Position numbers and translations under genes: made by a program. Shown piece after piece: positions 1-9,456 of a DNA stretch of 32,455 nucleotides. The stretch lies in assembly GCA_031256875.1 (NCBI GenBank), contig JAIRPQ010000020.1, positions 1-32,455 on the forward strand, read 5' to 3'. The stretch comes from Eubacteriales Family XIII. Incertae Sedis bacterium (GTDB lineage: Bacteria > Bacillota > Clostridia > Peptostreptococcales > Anaerovoracaceae). Positions within the stretch are counted from its first letter, which is position 1; the number at the start of each line of letters is the position of its first letter. The notes below the pieces were generated by a model. The model searched no databases. It was not told where the DNA came from and saw only the letters and a program-made list of their open reading frames with translations.

Positions 1-43
1 CTCCGACATAGAACTGGATTTGCAGGTTCGTATAGAGACCTGA

Positions 44-119
44 TGGTACCCGCTTAGGGTTTCGAACCCTAGACACCCTGATTAAGAGTCAGGTGCTCTA
101 CCAGCTGAGCTAAGCGGGC
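44..119 (-). tRNA. tRNA-Lys (anticodon CTT), CCA encoded
   Basis: Reverse complement GCCCGCTTAGCTCAGCTGGTAGAGCACCTGACTCTTAATCAGGGTGTCTAGGGTTCGAAACCCTAAGCGGGTACCA folds as a cloverleaf: 7-bp acceptor (G-U at 1-72), anticodon loop CTCTTAA, TTCGAAA T-loop. Confidence 0.96.
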
Positions 120-212
120 GCTTTGTTTTTTTGCGCTTCGGCTTTTCCAGTCCGCATCTTAGCTGCGGCGGTGCTATCAACAAGCGCGATAATTATCTTA
201 ACACGTCTGTTA

Positions 213-241
213 TTGCTCTGTCAACGAGAATAGGATATAAT
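213..241 (+). promoter_or_regulatory. Candidate sigma-A-type promoter for the zinc-ribbon gene
   Basis: TTGCTC (213-218), 17-nt spacer, TATAAT (236-241), upstream of the 376 ORF. Confidence 0.5.
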
Positions 242-375
242 TTTACCAAATCCTTTTAGATTTTGTGCAATTGTCGTTTTACTGATGTATTGCTTGTATT
301 GAGGTAAGTTGTAATAATAGTGATGGCAGCCGCATTTTGGACTTGCGCCGCCGATATTGATGATGGAGGAATAAT

Positions 376-3300
376 ATGTTTTGCAAGACTTGCGGCAACC
401 TGTTGAAAAATTGGGACACGGTTTGCAGCGTCTGCGGTGCGCCGGTTGAAATTGCGGCAGCGGAGCCTGCCGTTGTTGCCACCTCGCCCGCCCCATACGC
501 GCCGGCACCCGACAGTGCCGCGAGCCAGACATCTTCGGCGCATACGTTTGAGAACCCCGCGCAGCCGTATTATGCTCCGCCACAGGAGCCGGTGCAGACC
601 TCCATGTCGGAAAGCGCGCCGGCGGCTGAGCCGGCCATGAAATTCGATTTCAGCTGGGAGAGCGACGTGTTCCACAACCAGGACTACAAGGGCAAAACGG
701 AGGACATAGAGTTCAAGTGGAATATCGGCGCGGACAGCGTAGACCTGACGCCCAGCCCCGCTGCTGCCCAGCCAGCGGCCGGCGTGAGCGAGGCGGCCGC
801 AGCCGCTCCTGAACAACCGGATGCGCAGGGCGGCATGTTCAGCGGCGATACTTTCCATCTTCGCACGAACAGGCGCAGCGATGCCAATATCTCCGACGCA
901 AAAAAGAACGAGGAGTTTCAGGAATTGCTCGACGAGGAGTTTGAGCGGATTCGCGAACGGCAGACGGAAATCGACGAGGAGCGCAGCCGTATCTACGAAA
1001 ATGTCAGAAAGCCTGACGGCGCGGCGCCGTCCGTGACTGTTACAGGGGAGACGGCGAGGGAGGCCGCCGAAGCGCGCATCCGCGAGTACCTTCGCAAAGC
1101 CGACACGGAAATGTTCAGGGCGTTAAAGGAACAGGCGGCGACCCCAAAGGACGAACCGGCCGAGCAGCCGGAACTCTACGAGCCGCCCGAACCGCCGGAG
1201 CAGTTTGAACAATTTGAACAACCCGAGCCGCCAGAGCCGCCGGAACTCTACGCTCCGCCTGAACAGCCGGAGCCGCCCGAACAGTTTGAACAGCCCGAGC
1301 TGAGCCGGCCGTACAGCGGCGATATATTCGACCATCCAAGCGAGCAGGACGTTAACACCCGCGCGTTCGCTTTCAATCACGGCGAAGGCGATGTGGCGTG
1401 GGAATACGAGCGTTCCGATTATGACCCTGCCATATCCGCCATAGGTCTTGACGAGGGCGGTGACAGCGAACCCGACTATTTGACAGGGAAGCCTGACGCG
1501 GCGCCGGAGCCGGCAGCGGAGACTGATGCAGCATATGAATCAGACGCCGCAGATAAATCTCTGGCAGCCGATGAGTTTGAAGAATTGGCCGCGTCCGTGG
1601 ACGTGCCTGCACCAGGCGCGCCCGCGGCCGTAGCTTCGGTCTTTGACGTGCCCGCGTCCGGCGCTCCGATATTCGACACTTCGTTTTTTGACGCGCCCGT
1701 ACCCGAAGCGCCCGCGCCTGGCACGCCCGCGTTCGATACCGCTTTCTTTGACGAGCCAACACCGAACGCACCCGCACCGGACGCACCAACACCGGACGCA
1801 CCCGCACCGGACGCATCAACACCGGACGCGCCCGCCGAGCCTGTTTCGGACGCGCCCGCATCAGACGCTCCGGCCTCCGGCGATATATTCGTCGCGGGTT
1901 TCGCGAGCCCTTTCGCGCAGCCTGCCGAACCTACAGAGACGCAGGCAGCTCCGGTAGAACCGCCCGTCACATCGCCCGCACCGCCCACCGCACAGGTAGA
2001 GCCGCCCGCCACATCGCCAGCACCGCCCACCGCACAGGTGGAGCCACCCGCCGCACCGCCCACCGCACAGGCGGAGCCGCCAGTCGCACAGACAGCGGCG
2101 CTGGTTGCCGCGGCCGGTCCGTCGGACAGCATCTTCGATACGGGCTTTGCGAATCCGTTCGGCGAGCCCGTGCCGGAAGAACCAAAACAGGCGGAGCCAC
2201 CTGCGGGATTGTTCCCTGCGGTGGATTCGAACGTGGCGGGGCCGTCATTCGTGACAGTGACGCCGACTGCGGCAGTCACGCCCGCGCCTTTCCCCGAGCA
2301 GGATAGCGCAAAGGCGCAGCAGGAAACGGCGGCATCCTCTCAGGCGGCGGAGCTTGATTTTGATTCGATACCTACAGCAGATGCCGCGCCTCAGGAATCC
2401 GCGCCACCCGCTGCGCCTGCCACCGCGCCAACACAGACAGTTGCCCCAACGCCCGTGCCAACACAGGCGACTGCCGCAACGCCCGCGCCCGAACAGCCGA
2501 AGGCAATTACTCCCTCACAGGTTTCCGCGCCGGAGCCGCCGATCAAGGCAGCGCCAATTACCGAAGCGGGATTCACGCCGATATCGCAGCGCAGGCATGC
2601 CCCCGACATCATCAACAAGCCCGTCGTTTTTCCGTTCGACGACGCGGCGGAGCAGACGAAAAAGCCCGCCGACGAGGAAGTGTTCAAGGTGACCGAGGAC
2701 AAGACGCCCGAAGCGTACAAGCCGAAGCTCGCGGCAGATGATGAGTCTGCACCGGCGGCCTCGGGGACAGGCGAGACGCCCGCATCCTCGCCGGACGGGA
2801 ACGCGAAGGGCGAGCAAGATTCCGCGCAGGACAAGCAGCGCAAAAAACCGAACAAGGCGGTCATCGTCATTGTGGACATACTCATCATACTCGCGATTAT
2901 CGCGGTCGCTTGCTGGGCGGTTCTCTGGTTTGCGCCGGACAGCGGCGCGGCCACGCTCATCAGGGAGGGCGTTGTCAAAATGTCGGGGCTTGTGGGCATA
3001 TCCGGCAACGAGTCCAACGCGGCAGGCAAAACCGACGACCCGAATTACGTCATGCCTATAAGCGACGGCGCGATGCTCGTCAGCTCACAGCTGCACAAGA
3101 ATTATAATATTGGCGAAGTGAGGTACGATCCGCAGGCATCGTGGGAGGACGGCAGGCAGTATTCCGTCGAAGGCGCGGCCGCGGCGAAGCCGATTGACAA
3201 TGATTTCTGGAAGGACGGGCCGCAGGGCCAGCTGCGCTACGACGAGACGGCGGTGGCTGCGGTCATTCAGTTTGACTCCGACCTTGTGGAGTACATCAAC

Positions 3301-3576
3301 ACATCAGGCAGCGGAAAATTCCTGAGCGACATCGCTACGGGCAGCTCGGCCGACAAAAAGCTGCTCGGGTATATCGCCTCGGTGAAGCAGCTCTCGGTGG
3401 ACAAGCTCGGGATCGGAAATATAAGAAAGAACGGCGATGACCTGTATGTGTGGACAATAGAGACAATTACCGAAACAAAAGCGGGGTCGCCCGTGCAGCG
3501 CGAATTTAAGCGCCTTTACAGGCTTGCGCTGGACGGCGACGAATACAAGGTGAGCGATTTTGAGGACCTCGGTTAA
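376..3576 (+). CDS. Zinc-ribbon N-terminus (CxxC...CxxC), long Pro/Ala/Glu-rich disordered region, one TM segment, extracytoplasmic C-terminal domain; function unknown
   Basis: 1066-aa ORF starting MFCKTCGNLLKNWDTVCSVCGAPVE; TM segment AVIVIVDILIILAIIAVACWAVLWF; RBS GGAGGAATAAT. Confidence 0.9.
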   Translation: MFCKTCGNLLKNWDTVCSVCGAPVEIAAAEPAVVATSPAPYAPAPDSAASQTSSAHTFENPAQPYYAPPQEPVQTSMSESAPAAEPAMKFDFSWESDVFHNQDYKGKTEDIEFKWNIGADSVDLTPSPAAAQPAAGVSEAAAAAPEQPDAQGGMFSGDTFHLRTNRRSDANISDAKKNEEFQELLDEEFERIRERQTEIDEERSRIYENVRKPDGAAPSVTVTGETAREAAEARIREYLRKADTEMFRALKEQAATPKDEPAEQPELYEPPEPPEQFEQFEQPEPPEPPELYAPPEQPEPPEQFEQPELSRPYSGDIFDHPSEQDVNTRAFAFNHGEGDVAWEYERSDYDPAISAIGLDEGGDSEPDYLTGKPDAAPEPAAETDAAYESDAADKSLAADEFEELAASVDVPAPGAPAAVASVFDVPASGAPIFDTSFFDAPVPEAPAPGTPAFDTAFFDEPTPNAPAPDAPTPDAPAPDASTPDAPAEPVSDAPASDAPASGDIFVAGFASPFAQPAEPTETQAAPVEPPVTSPAPPTAQVEPPATSPAPPTAQVEPPAAPPTAQAEPPVAQTAALVAAAGPSDSIFDTGFANPFGEPVPEEPKQAEPPAGLFPAVDSNVAGPSFVTVTPTAAVTPAPFPEQDSAKAQQETAASSQAAELDFDSIPTADAAPQESAPPAAPATAPTQTVAPTPVPTQATAATPAPEQPKAITPSQVSAPEPPIKAAPITEAGFTPISQRRHAPDIINKPVVFPFDDAAEQTKKPADEEVFKVTEDKTPEAYKPKLAADDESAPAASGTGETPASSPDGNAKGEQDSAQDKQRKKPNKAVIVIVDILIILAIIAVACWAVLWFAPDSGAATLIREGVVKMSGLVGISGNESNAAGKTDDPNYVMPISDGAMLVSSQLHKNYNIGEVRYDPQASWEDGRQYSVEGAAAAKPIDNDFWKDGPQGQLRYDETAVAAVIQFDSDLVEYINTSGSGKFLSDIATGSSADKKLLGYIASVKQLSVDKLGIGNIRKNGDDLYVWTIETITETKAGSPVQREFKRLYRLALDGDEYKVSDFEDLG
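1756..1830 (+). repeat. 15-bp in-frame tandem repeat, 5 units alternating in two variants
   Basis: ccaacaccgaacgca / cccgcaccggacgca / ccaacaccggacgca / cccgcaccggacgca / tcaacaccggacgcg; encodes (x-P-D-A-P)n. Confidence 0.9.
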
Positions 3577-3673
3577 GCGCCCGCGCGTTGTCGTGCAGAG
3601 GAAGCGTCCGGACCCGACTGGCAGCAACGGGCCTGGCAACACTGATAATTCTAACGAGAATAACGGAGGCAAC

Positions 3674-6664
3674 ATGAAAAACAACAGCGGCATCAAGAAG
3701 TTATTGCTCATCATCATTTTGGCGGTAATAATAGCTATTATCGCGCTCGCGGCGCTTTCGGGCTTCATCACGGACTATCTCTGGTTCAGTGACCTGAGCT
3801 ATTCGGACGTGTTCTGGAAACAGCTGCTGACACAGCTGAAGATAGGCGTTCCGACATTCGCCGTGGTGACGCTGCTAGGCATCCTCTATCTGCGGGCGAT
3901 ACGCAGGGGCTACAAAAAGCGCGTCAGCATATCGGAAGCGACAATGGGCGACAAGGGGCAGAAGCGCGTCGGCAACGTTATGGCGGTTTTCGCGTCGCTC
4001 ATCGTCACATACATGGCGACCACGACCCTCTGGTTCAAGTCCCTTCAGTTCACCAACGCCACCGCGTTCGATATCAAGGACCCGATTTTCGGGAACGACA
4101 TTTCGTTCTACGTGTTCAAGCTTTCGTTCATCAATGAGCTGAACACCATCGTCATCGTCGCGATTGTCCTCTTCGCGCTCATCACCTTCGTCTATTATTT
4201 CTTCCTGCTCACCGTGCTGAAGCCTGTCCTGATAGACGGCGAGCCGGTGGAGGAAGAAGCGAAACCGAAGCAGCAGAACCCTGCCATGCAGGAGTTCATG
4301 CGCGCCTTCGGCATCGACATAGACGCGGGCGGCAGAAATTACTCGGCAGGGCCAAGGCAGCAAAGCTCGGCGGGAATGAAGGATCTTCTCCACATCGCGT
4401 CGAAGCAGATCACTTTCATCGGCGTCGTGTTCTTCCTCATGCTTGCGGTGTATTTCTTCCTCGCGCAGTTCGATCTGCTCTACTCGACGAACGGCGTCGT
4501 GTTCGGCGCGGGCTACACCGACGTGAACATCACGCTTTGGATGTACCGCATCGTCACCGTGCTGTCGATTATTTCCGCCATCATGTTCGGCGTGGGCCTG
4601 AAGCAGCGCAAGGTAAAGACGGCAATAATTTTGCCGATTCTCATGATAGGCGTTGGAATAGTGGGCGGGATAGCGGGGGCCGTGGTGCAGAACCTCGTGG
4701 TTTCGCCGAACGAAATCAACATGGAAGAACAATACATCGCGAACAACATCAAGTTCACGCAGGGCGCGTATGACCTCGGCGATGTGACGATAAAGCAGTT
4801 CCCCGCCGACAACAACCTCACGAGCGAGGACGTCAAGTCCAACATGGACACTATTAAAAATATCAGAATCAACGACTACAACCCGACCAAGACCTTCTAC
4901 AATAACTCGCAGTCCATCCGCCGTTATTACACCTTCAACGATGTAGACGTGGACCGTTACATGATCAACGGCGAGTATACGCAGACCTTCACGTCCGCGC
5001 GCGAGATAGACGAGTCGAAGGTTCCTCAGCAATGGATGAACCTACACCTGAAATACACGCACGGCTACGGCATCACGCTGTCGCGCGTTGACAAGGTGAC
5101 CGCGAACGGCCAGCCCGACATGCTCATCAAGAGCATACCGCCCGAGTCGCAGGTGAAGGAAATCGACATCGAGCGGCCCGAGATATATTTCGGGGAATTG
5201 CAGAACGAGTACATCATCACGAACACGGACGAGAAGGAGTACGACTATCCGGAGGGCGACAAGAATAAATATTCCACGTACAAGGGCGGCCACGGGATCA
5301 GCCTCTCACCATTCAACAAGCTCATGTTCGCGCTTCGCGAGCAGAGCATGAAGCTGCTCGTTTCGTCGAACATCGACTCCAATTCCAAAATCATCATCAA
5401 CCGCAACATCGCGGAGCGCGTTCGTCACATCATGCCCTTCGTAGACTATGCTGACCCGTATATCGTCACGGTGAACGGCAAGCTCTACTGGATTATCGAC
5501 GGCTTCACGACGAGCGACCTCTACCCGTATTCCGAGCCTATCGACATAGAGCGCATCGGCGTCGTGAACTATATCCGCAATTCGGTGAAGGTAGTAATCG
5601 ATGCGTACACGGGCGCGACCGACTACTATCTCGTGGACGGCAATGACCCTGTATCGAATACGCTGAAAGGGATTTACCCGACGCTGTTCAAGAGCATCGA
5701 CGGGCTGGACGAAAACATCAGGGCGCATATCCGCTACCCGAGCACGATGCTGAACACCCAGGCGACGATTTACAAAAAATATCACGTGAACGACATCGGC
5801 GTGTTCTACCAGGGCGAGGATCTGTGGGATATCGCGAACGAGAAGGTCGGCGCGTCCGACCGCGAAGTCCCGATGAGCCCGAACTACTATATAATGAAGC
5901 TGCCTGGCGAGGACAAGGTGGAGTTCATCAACTCTATCCCCTATACGCCGATGAACAAAGTGAACATGACCGGGCTTCTCATAGCGCGGAACGACGGCAA
6001 GCATTACGGCGAGCTGATGCTCCTGCAGCTGCCGAAGGGCCGCGTTATCATGGGTCCGAGCCAGATAGACGCGCAGATAGCGCAGGACACGCAGATATCG
6101 CAAGACTTTGCGCTCTGGCAAAATTCAGGCTCGAAATACAGCCGCGGCAATATGTTCGTCGTGCCGATAGAAAATTCCATCATGTACGTCGAGCCGATTT
6201 ATCTGGAAGCGGTGGACTCGAGCATGCCGGAGGTCAAGCGCATCATCCTCTACTATAACGACAAGATAGCTTATGAGAGCACCCTCGCGGGCGCGCTAGA
6301 CGCGATGTTTGGCACCGGTACGGGCGACGAGGTTCGTACGGGGCAGCCTGTCGGGGATGAGGGCGATGCGGATGCCGCGCCGACAGAGAGCGCGGGCGAT
6401 GCCGCGGGCGAAGGTAGCGGCATCACGAACGTGAGCGGCACGAGTCCGAGCGGCATCGTAGGCGGCTCTGAATCCGGCGCAGGCGGAACGAGCGGCGTCA
6501 TAGGCACAGAGGGCGACATCCAGCAGATGACGACGGATGAGCTGATCAAGGCCGCAGCCGCCGCCTACAACAGCGCCACCGAAGCGCAGCGCGCGGGCGA
6601 CTGGGCGAAATACGGCGAGCAGATGAAACGCCTGGAGGAGATACTGGGCAAGCTGAACGGATAA
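3674..6664 (+). CDS. UPF0182 family integral membrane protein
   Basis: Multiple N-terminal TM segments and the UPF0182-like motif FITDYLWFSDLSYSDVFWKQLLTQ. The track start (3560) is a TTG; ATG at 3674 has RBS GGAGG and is preferred. Confidence 0.85.
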   Translation: MKNNSGIKKLLLIIILAVIIAIIALAALSGFITDYLWFSDLSYSDVFWKQLLTQLKIGVPTFAVVTLLGILYLRAIRRGYKKRVSISEATMGDKGQKRVGNVMAVFASLIVTYMATTTLWFKSLQFTNATAFDIKDPIFGNDISFYVFKLSFINELNTIVIVAIVLFALITFVYYFFLLTVLKPVLIDGEPVEEEAKPKQQNPAMQEFMRAFGIDIDAGGRNYSAGPRQQSSAGMKDLLHIASKQITFIGVVFFLMLAVYFFLAQFDLLYSTNGVVFGAGYTDVNITLWMYRIVTVLSIISAIMFGVGLKQRKVKTAIILPILMIGVGIVGGIAGAVVQNLVVSPNEINMEEQYIANNIKFTQGAYDLGDVTIKQFPADNNLTSEDVKSNMDTIKNIRINDYNPTKTFYNNSQSIRRYYTFNDVDVDRYMINGEYTQTFTSAREIDESKVPQQWMNLHLKYTHGYGITLSRVDKVTANGQPDMLIKSIPPESQVKEIDIERPEIYFGELQNEYIITNTDEKEYDYPEGDKNKYSTYKGGHGISLSPFNKLMFALREQSMKLLVSSNIDSNSKIIINRNIAERVRHIMPFVDYADPYIVTVNGKLYWIIDGFTTSDLYPYSEPIDIERIGVVNYIRNSVKVVIDAYTGATDYYLVDGNDPVSNTLKGIYPTLFKSIDGLDENIRAHIRYPSTMLNTQATIYKKYHVNDIGVFYQGEDLWDIANEKVGASDREVPMSPNYYIMKLPGEDKVEFINSIPYTPMNKVNMTGLLIARNDGKHYGELMLLQLPKGRVIMGPSQIDAQIAQDTQISQDFALWQNSGSKYSRGNMFVVPIENSIMYVEPIYLEAVDSSMPEVKRIILYYNDKIAYESTLAGALDAMFGTGTGDEVRTGQPVGDEGDADAAPTESAGDAAGEGSGITNVSGTSPSGIVGGSESGAGGTSGVIGTEGDIQQMTTDELIKAAAAAYNSATEAQRAGDWAKYGEQMKRLEEILGKLNG

Positions 6665-6769
6665 GCGGCGCAGGCGAACGGAAGCCGGCCGTAGGCGCAA
6701 TCCACGTCGCCCCATGCGTGATTGCAAGCCGCGGCGCCGCAATCAATGATATAAGAACTGTGAGGACAT

Positions 6770-8056
6770 ATGCTTGATGTAAAAAGAGTAAGAGAGAACT
6801 ATGACGAAGTGCTGGCCGCAGTGGAGTCGCGGCAGCACGGCGACTTCGGGCTGCCCGCGGTCAAGGCGCTCGACGAGGAACGACGAGCGCTGCTGGGCGA
6901 TGTCGAGCAGCTGAAGGCGCGGCAGAACGCGGCCTCCAAGGAGATACCGAAGATAAAGAAAGAGGGCGGCGACGCGACCGAGCTGCTCGCCGAGATGAAG
7001 TCACTGTCGGATGAGATCAAGTCTAAGGACTTGGCACTGGCGGACATCGAGGAAAAGTTCCGCGCCGCGCTGCTGAACGTGCCGAACACGCCCGACCCGC
7101 GCGTTCCCGTAGGCGAGGACGACTCCGCCAACACCGAGATGCACAGGGTAGGCGAGCCGCGTGATTTCGCCGCCGAGGGCTTCGAGCCGAAGCCGCACTG
7201 GGACATCGGCACGGAGCTTGGCATATTCGATTTCGAGCGCGCCGCGAAGATATCGGGCGCGAGGTTCACGGTGAGCAAGGGGCTGGGCGCAAGGCTCGAG
7301 CGCGCCGTCATCAATTTCATGCTAGACCTGCACACGGGGGAGCATGGCTACACAGAGGTATTGCCGCCCGCTCTCGTGAACCGCGAAGCCATGACTGGGA
7401 CGGGGCAGCTGCCAAAATTCGAGGACGACATGTTCCACGAGGACGCGAAGGATCTGTTCCTCATTCCCACAGCCGAAGTGCCGCTGACGAACCTGCACGG
7501 GAACGAGATACTCGGCATAGATGAGCTTCCGATATTCTACACCGCGCACACCCCCTGCTTCCGCAAGGAAGCGGGCTCGGCGGGGCGCGACACGCGCGGG
7601 CTCATTCGCGTGCATCAGTTCAACAAGGTGGAGCTCGTGAAATTCGCGTCGCCCGAAAGCTCCGGCGCGGAGCTGGACACGCTGCTCGCGGCGGCCGAGG
7701 AAGTCCTGAAAAGGCTCGGGCTTCCCTACCGCGTGGTCATGCTCGCGACAGGCGACCTGGGCTTTTCGTCCGCGATGACCTACGATATCGAGGTGTGGAT
7801 GCCGAGCTACGGCCGGTATGTGGAGATAAGCTCGTGCAGCAATTTCAAAGACTTCCAGGCGCGCAGGGCGGGAATCCGATTCCGCAGGGGCGCGGGCGAA
7901 AAGCCCGAATTTGCCCACACGCTGAACGGCAGCGGCCTGGCGGTAGGCAGAACGGTAGCCGCCATCCTGGAGAACTGCCAAAACAAGGACGGCACAGTAA
8001 ATATCCCCGAAGCGCTGGTTCCGTACATGGGAACGGAGACCATAGGCCGGCGGTAG
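6770..8056 (+). CDS. serS: Seryl-tRNA synthetase
   Basis: 428 aa; N-terminal [14 protein letters not shown] coiled-coil arm, [28 protein letters not shown], and class II motifs ([50 protein letters not shown]). Confidence 0.97.
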   Translation: MLDVKRVRENYDEVLAAVESRQHGDFGLPAVKALDEERRALLGDVEQLKARQNAASKEIPKIKKEGGDATELLAEMKSLSDEIKSKDLALADIEEKFRAALLNVPNTPDPRVPVGEDDSANTEMHRVGEPRDFAAEGFEPKPHWDIGTELGIFDFERAAKISGARFTVSKGLGARLERAVINFMLDLHTGEHGYTEVLPPALVNREAMTGTGQLPKFEDDMFHEDAKDLFLIPTAEVPLTNLHGNEILGIDELPIFYTAHTPCFRKEAGSAGRDTRGLIRVHQFNKVELVKFASPESSGAELDTLLAAAEEVLKRLGLPYRVVMLATGDLGFSSAMTYDIEVWMPSYGRYVEISSCSNFKDFQARRAGIRFRRGAGEKPEFAHTLNGSGLAVGRTVAAILENCQNKDGTVNIPEALVPYMGTETIGRR

Positions 8057-8125
8057 GGCGGCAATAGGACAGCAATATAACAACAATGTAGCGACAGTGG
8101 AACATCGATTTTAGGAGTGACTTCA

Positions 8126-8557
8126 ATGACAGAGATAAGACCCGCGACCTTGGAGGATTTTGACCTTGCGTTTGATTATATCGAAAAGCTGTGGACCTAC
8201 AACACGTACGACAGGGACACGGTATTAGGTGTCTACAAAAACGTGCTGGAGGGCGAGAACGATTTTGCTTTCTTCCTTTTTGATGACGGGAAGCCGATGG
8301 GATTTTGCCACGGGACGTTCTTCAACACCTTCTGGCTGTCGGGGCAGACATGCTATGTGTCGAGCATTATCACCAATGCGGACGTGAGAAAAAAAGGCTA
8401 CGGCAGGCAGCTGATGGATCACGCGAAATCCTTGGCCGAGGCTCGCGGCTGCCACGCCATAGTGCTGGATTCAGGGCTCCCCAGAGAGGAAGCCCACAAA
8501 TTCTACGAGATATACGGCTTCGAAAAATGCGCCTACTGCTTCGAGCTGAAGCTCTAG
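8126..8557 (+). CDS. GNAT family N-acetyltransferase
   Basis: IRPATLEDFDLAFDYIEKLW... VSSIITNADVRKKGYGRQLMDHAKSLAEARGCHAIVLDSGLPREEAHKFYEIYGFEK; acetyl-CoA loop RKKGYGRQL. ATG at 8126 preferred over GTG at 8117. Confidence 0.9.
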   Translation: MTEIRPATLEDFDLAFDYIEKLWTYNTYDRDTVLGVYKNVLEGENDFAFFLFDDGKPMGFCHGTFFNTFWLSGQTCYVSSIITNADVRKKGYGRQLMDHAKSLAEARGCHAIVLDSGLPREEAHKFYEIYGFEKCAYCFELKL

Positions 8558-8559
8558 CG

Positions 8560-8580
8560 CCGGCACCGCGAATGCCGGTT
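8560..8580 (+). terminator. Possible weak terminator hairpin after the GNAT gene
   Basis: CCGGCA-ccgcgaa-TGCCGG followed by only TT. Confidence 0.3.
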
Positions 8581-8686
8581 TAATGACGCCGATACAAAAG
8601 CAAAACGCTCGGCAGTTCAGTAAATATTATTTCATAACAACTTTCATCACTGTCATGCGAAAAGCAGGGATACACAAAGTATATAT

Positions 8687-8702
8687 TATAGTATATACTA
8701 TA
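8687..8702. promoter_or_regulatory. 16-bp perfect palindrome upstream of the vapBC-like operon, probable autoregulatory operator
   Basis: TATAGTATATACTATA is its own reverse complement, 44 bp upstream of the antitoxin ATG. Confidence 0.65.
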
Positions 8703-8746
8703 TGTATGAAATAATAGCTGATGATGATGTGCAGAGAGGTGATTTT

Positions 8747-8977
8747 ATGACTACTGCGAAATTGTTCGCGAACGGGCAAAGCCAAGCTGTGCGTCTGCCG
8801 AAAGAATACCGTTTTAGCGGCAGCGAGGTGTATATCAAGAAAATCGGGGATGCCATAATACTTTTCCCAAAAGGCAAGGAGTGGGATATGTTCCTAGACG
8901 GCCTTGCCGGGTTCAGCGATGACTTCATGGAAAATGGACGGAATCAAGACCAATCGCAGGAAAGGGAGTCCTTCTGA
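8747..8977 (+). CDS. vapB: Antitoxin, VapB/AbrB-type (SpoVT-AbrB fold)
   Basis: MTTAKLFANGQSQAVRLPKEYRFSGSEVYIKKIGDAIILFPKG is VapB-like; ATG at 8747 preceded by AGAGGT. Confidence 0.88.
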   Translation: MTTAKLFANGQSQAVRLPKEYRFSGSEVYIKKIGDAIILFPKGKEWDMFLDGLAGFSDDFMENGRNQDQSQERESF

Positions 8978-9408
8978 TGTATATGCTGGACACAAATATC
9001 TGCATTTTCGCAATCAAAGGGGCAAAAACCGAAATGTATGGGCATATCTCCCGCGCATTGGGCGAAAAACGCGCGGAAGGCCTTTGTATATCGTCCATCA
9101 CGCTTGCGGAGCTTGAGTTCGGGGTCGCCAACAGCTCATCTCCCGAAAAAAATGCCGTTGCGCTGATGAATATCCTGTCTGTGCTTGAAGTGATGCCTTT
9201 CGAGGAAAGCGCCGCTGCGGAATACGGGAAGATACGCGCCGAACTGCAGCGCACAGGGCGCGTGATTGGCTCGCTTGACATGCTGATAGCGGCACATTCA
9301 AAAGCCTGCGGATGTATTCTCGTGACAAACAACACCCGCGAATTTAAGAGGGTAGAGAATCTTGTCGTTGAGGACTGGTTTATGGATATCGCAACGCCGC
9401 AGGGATGA
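8977..9408 (+). CDS. vapC: PIN-domain ribonuclease toxin, VapC family
   Basis: MLDTNICIFAIKG, ISSITLAELEFGV, IGSLDMLIAAHSKACGCILVTNNTREFKRVENLVVEDW; acidic PIN residues present; abuts the antitoxin stop. Confidence 0.93.
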   Translation: MYMLDTNICIFAIKGAKTEMYGHISRALGEKRAEGLCISSITLAELEFGVANSSSPEKNAVALMNILSVLEVMPFEESAAAEYGKIRAELQRTGRVIGSLDMLIAAHSKACGCILVTNNTREFKRVENLVVEDWFMDIATPQG

Positions 9409-9427
9409 AACTGCGGCGTTGGTTTTG
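9393..9427 (+). terminator. Rho-independent-like hairpin overlapping the vapC 3' end and stop codon
   Basis: AACGCCGCAG-ggatgaaa-CTGCGGCGTT (10-bp perfect stem) followed by GGTTTTGG; vapC TGA lies in the loop. Confidence 0.65.
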
Positions 9428-9456
9428 GTGGCTTTGGGGCGGGTTCGCCCGCTTCC

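Noticed and set aside
1476-2279. 267-aa Gly/Ala/Ser-rich antisense ORF resembling a repetitive surface protein
   Set aside because: Direct antisense of the Pro/Ala repeat region; the composition follows from complementing GCx/CCx codons.
3875-5032. 385-aa antisense ORF within UPF0182
   Set aside because: Shadow ORF opposite a well-supported membrane protein; Arg/Val/Asp-rich and without domain signals.
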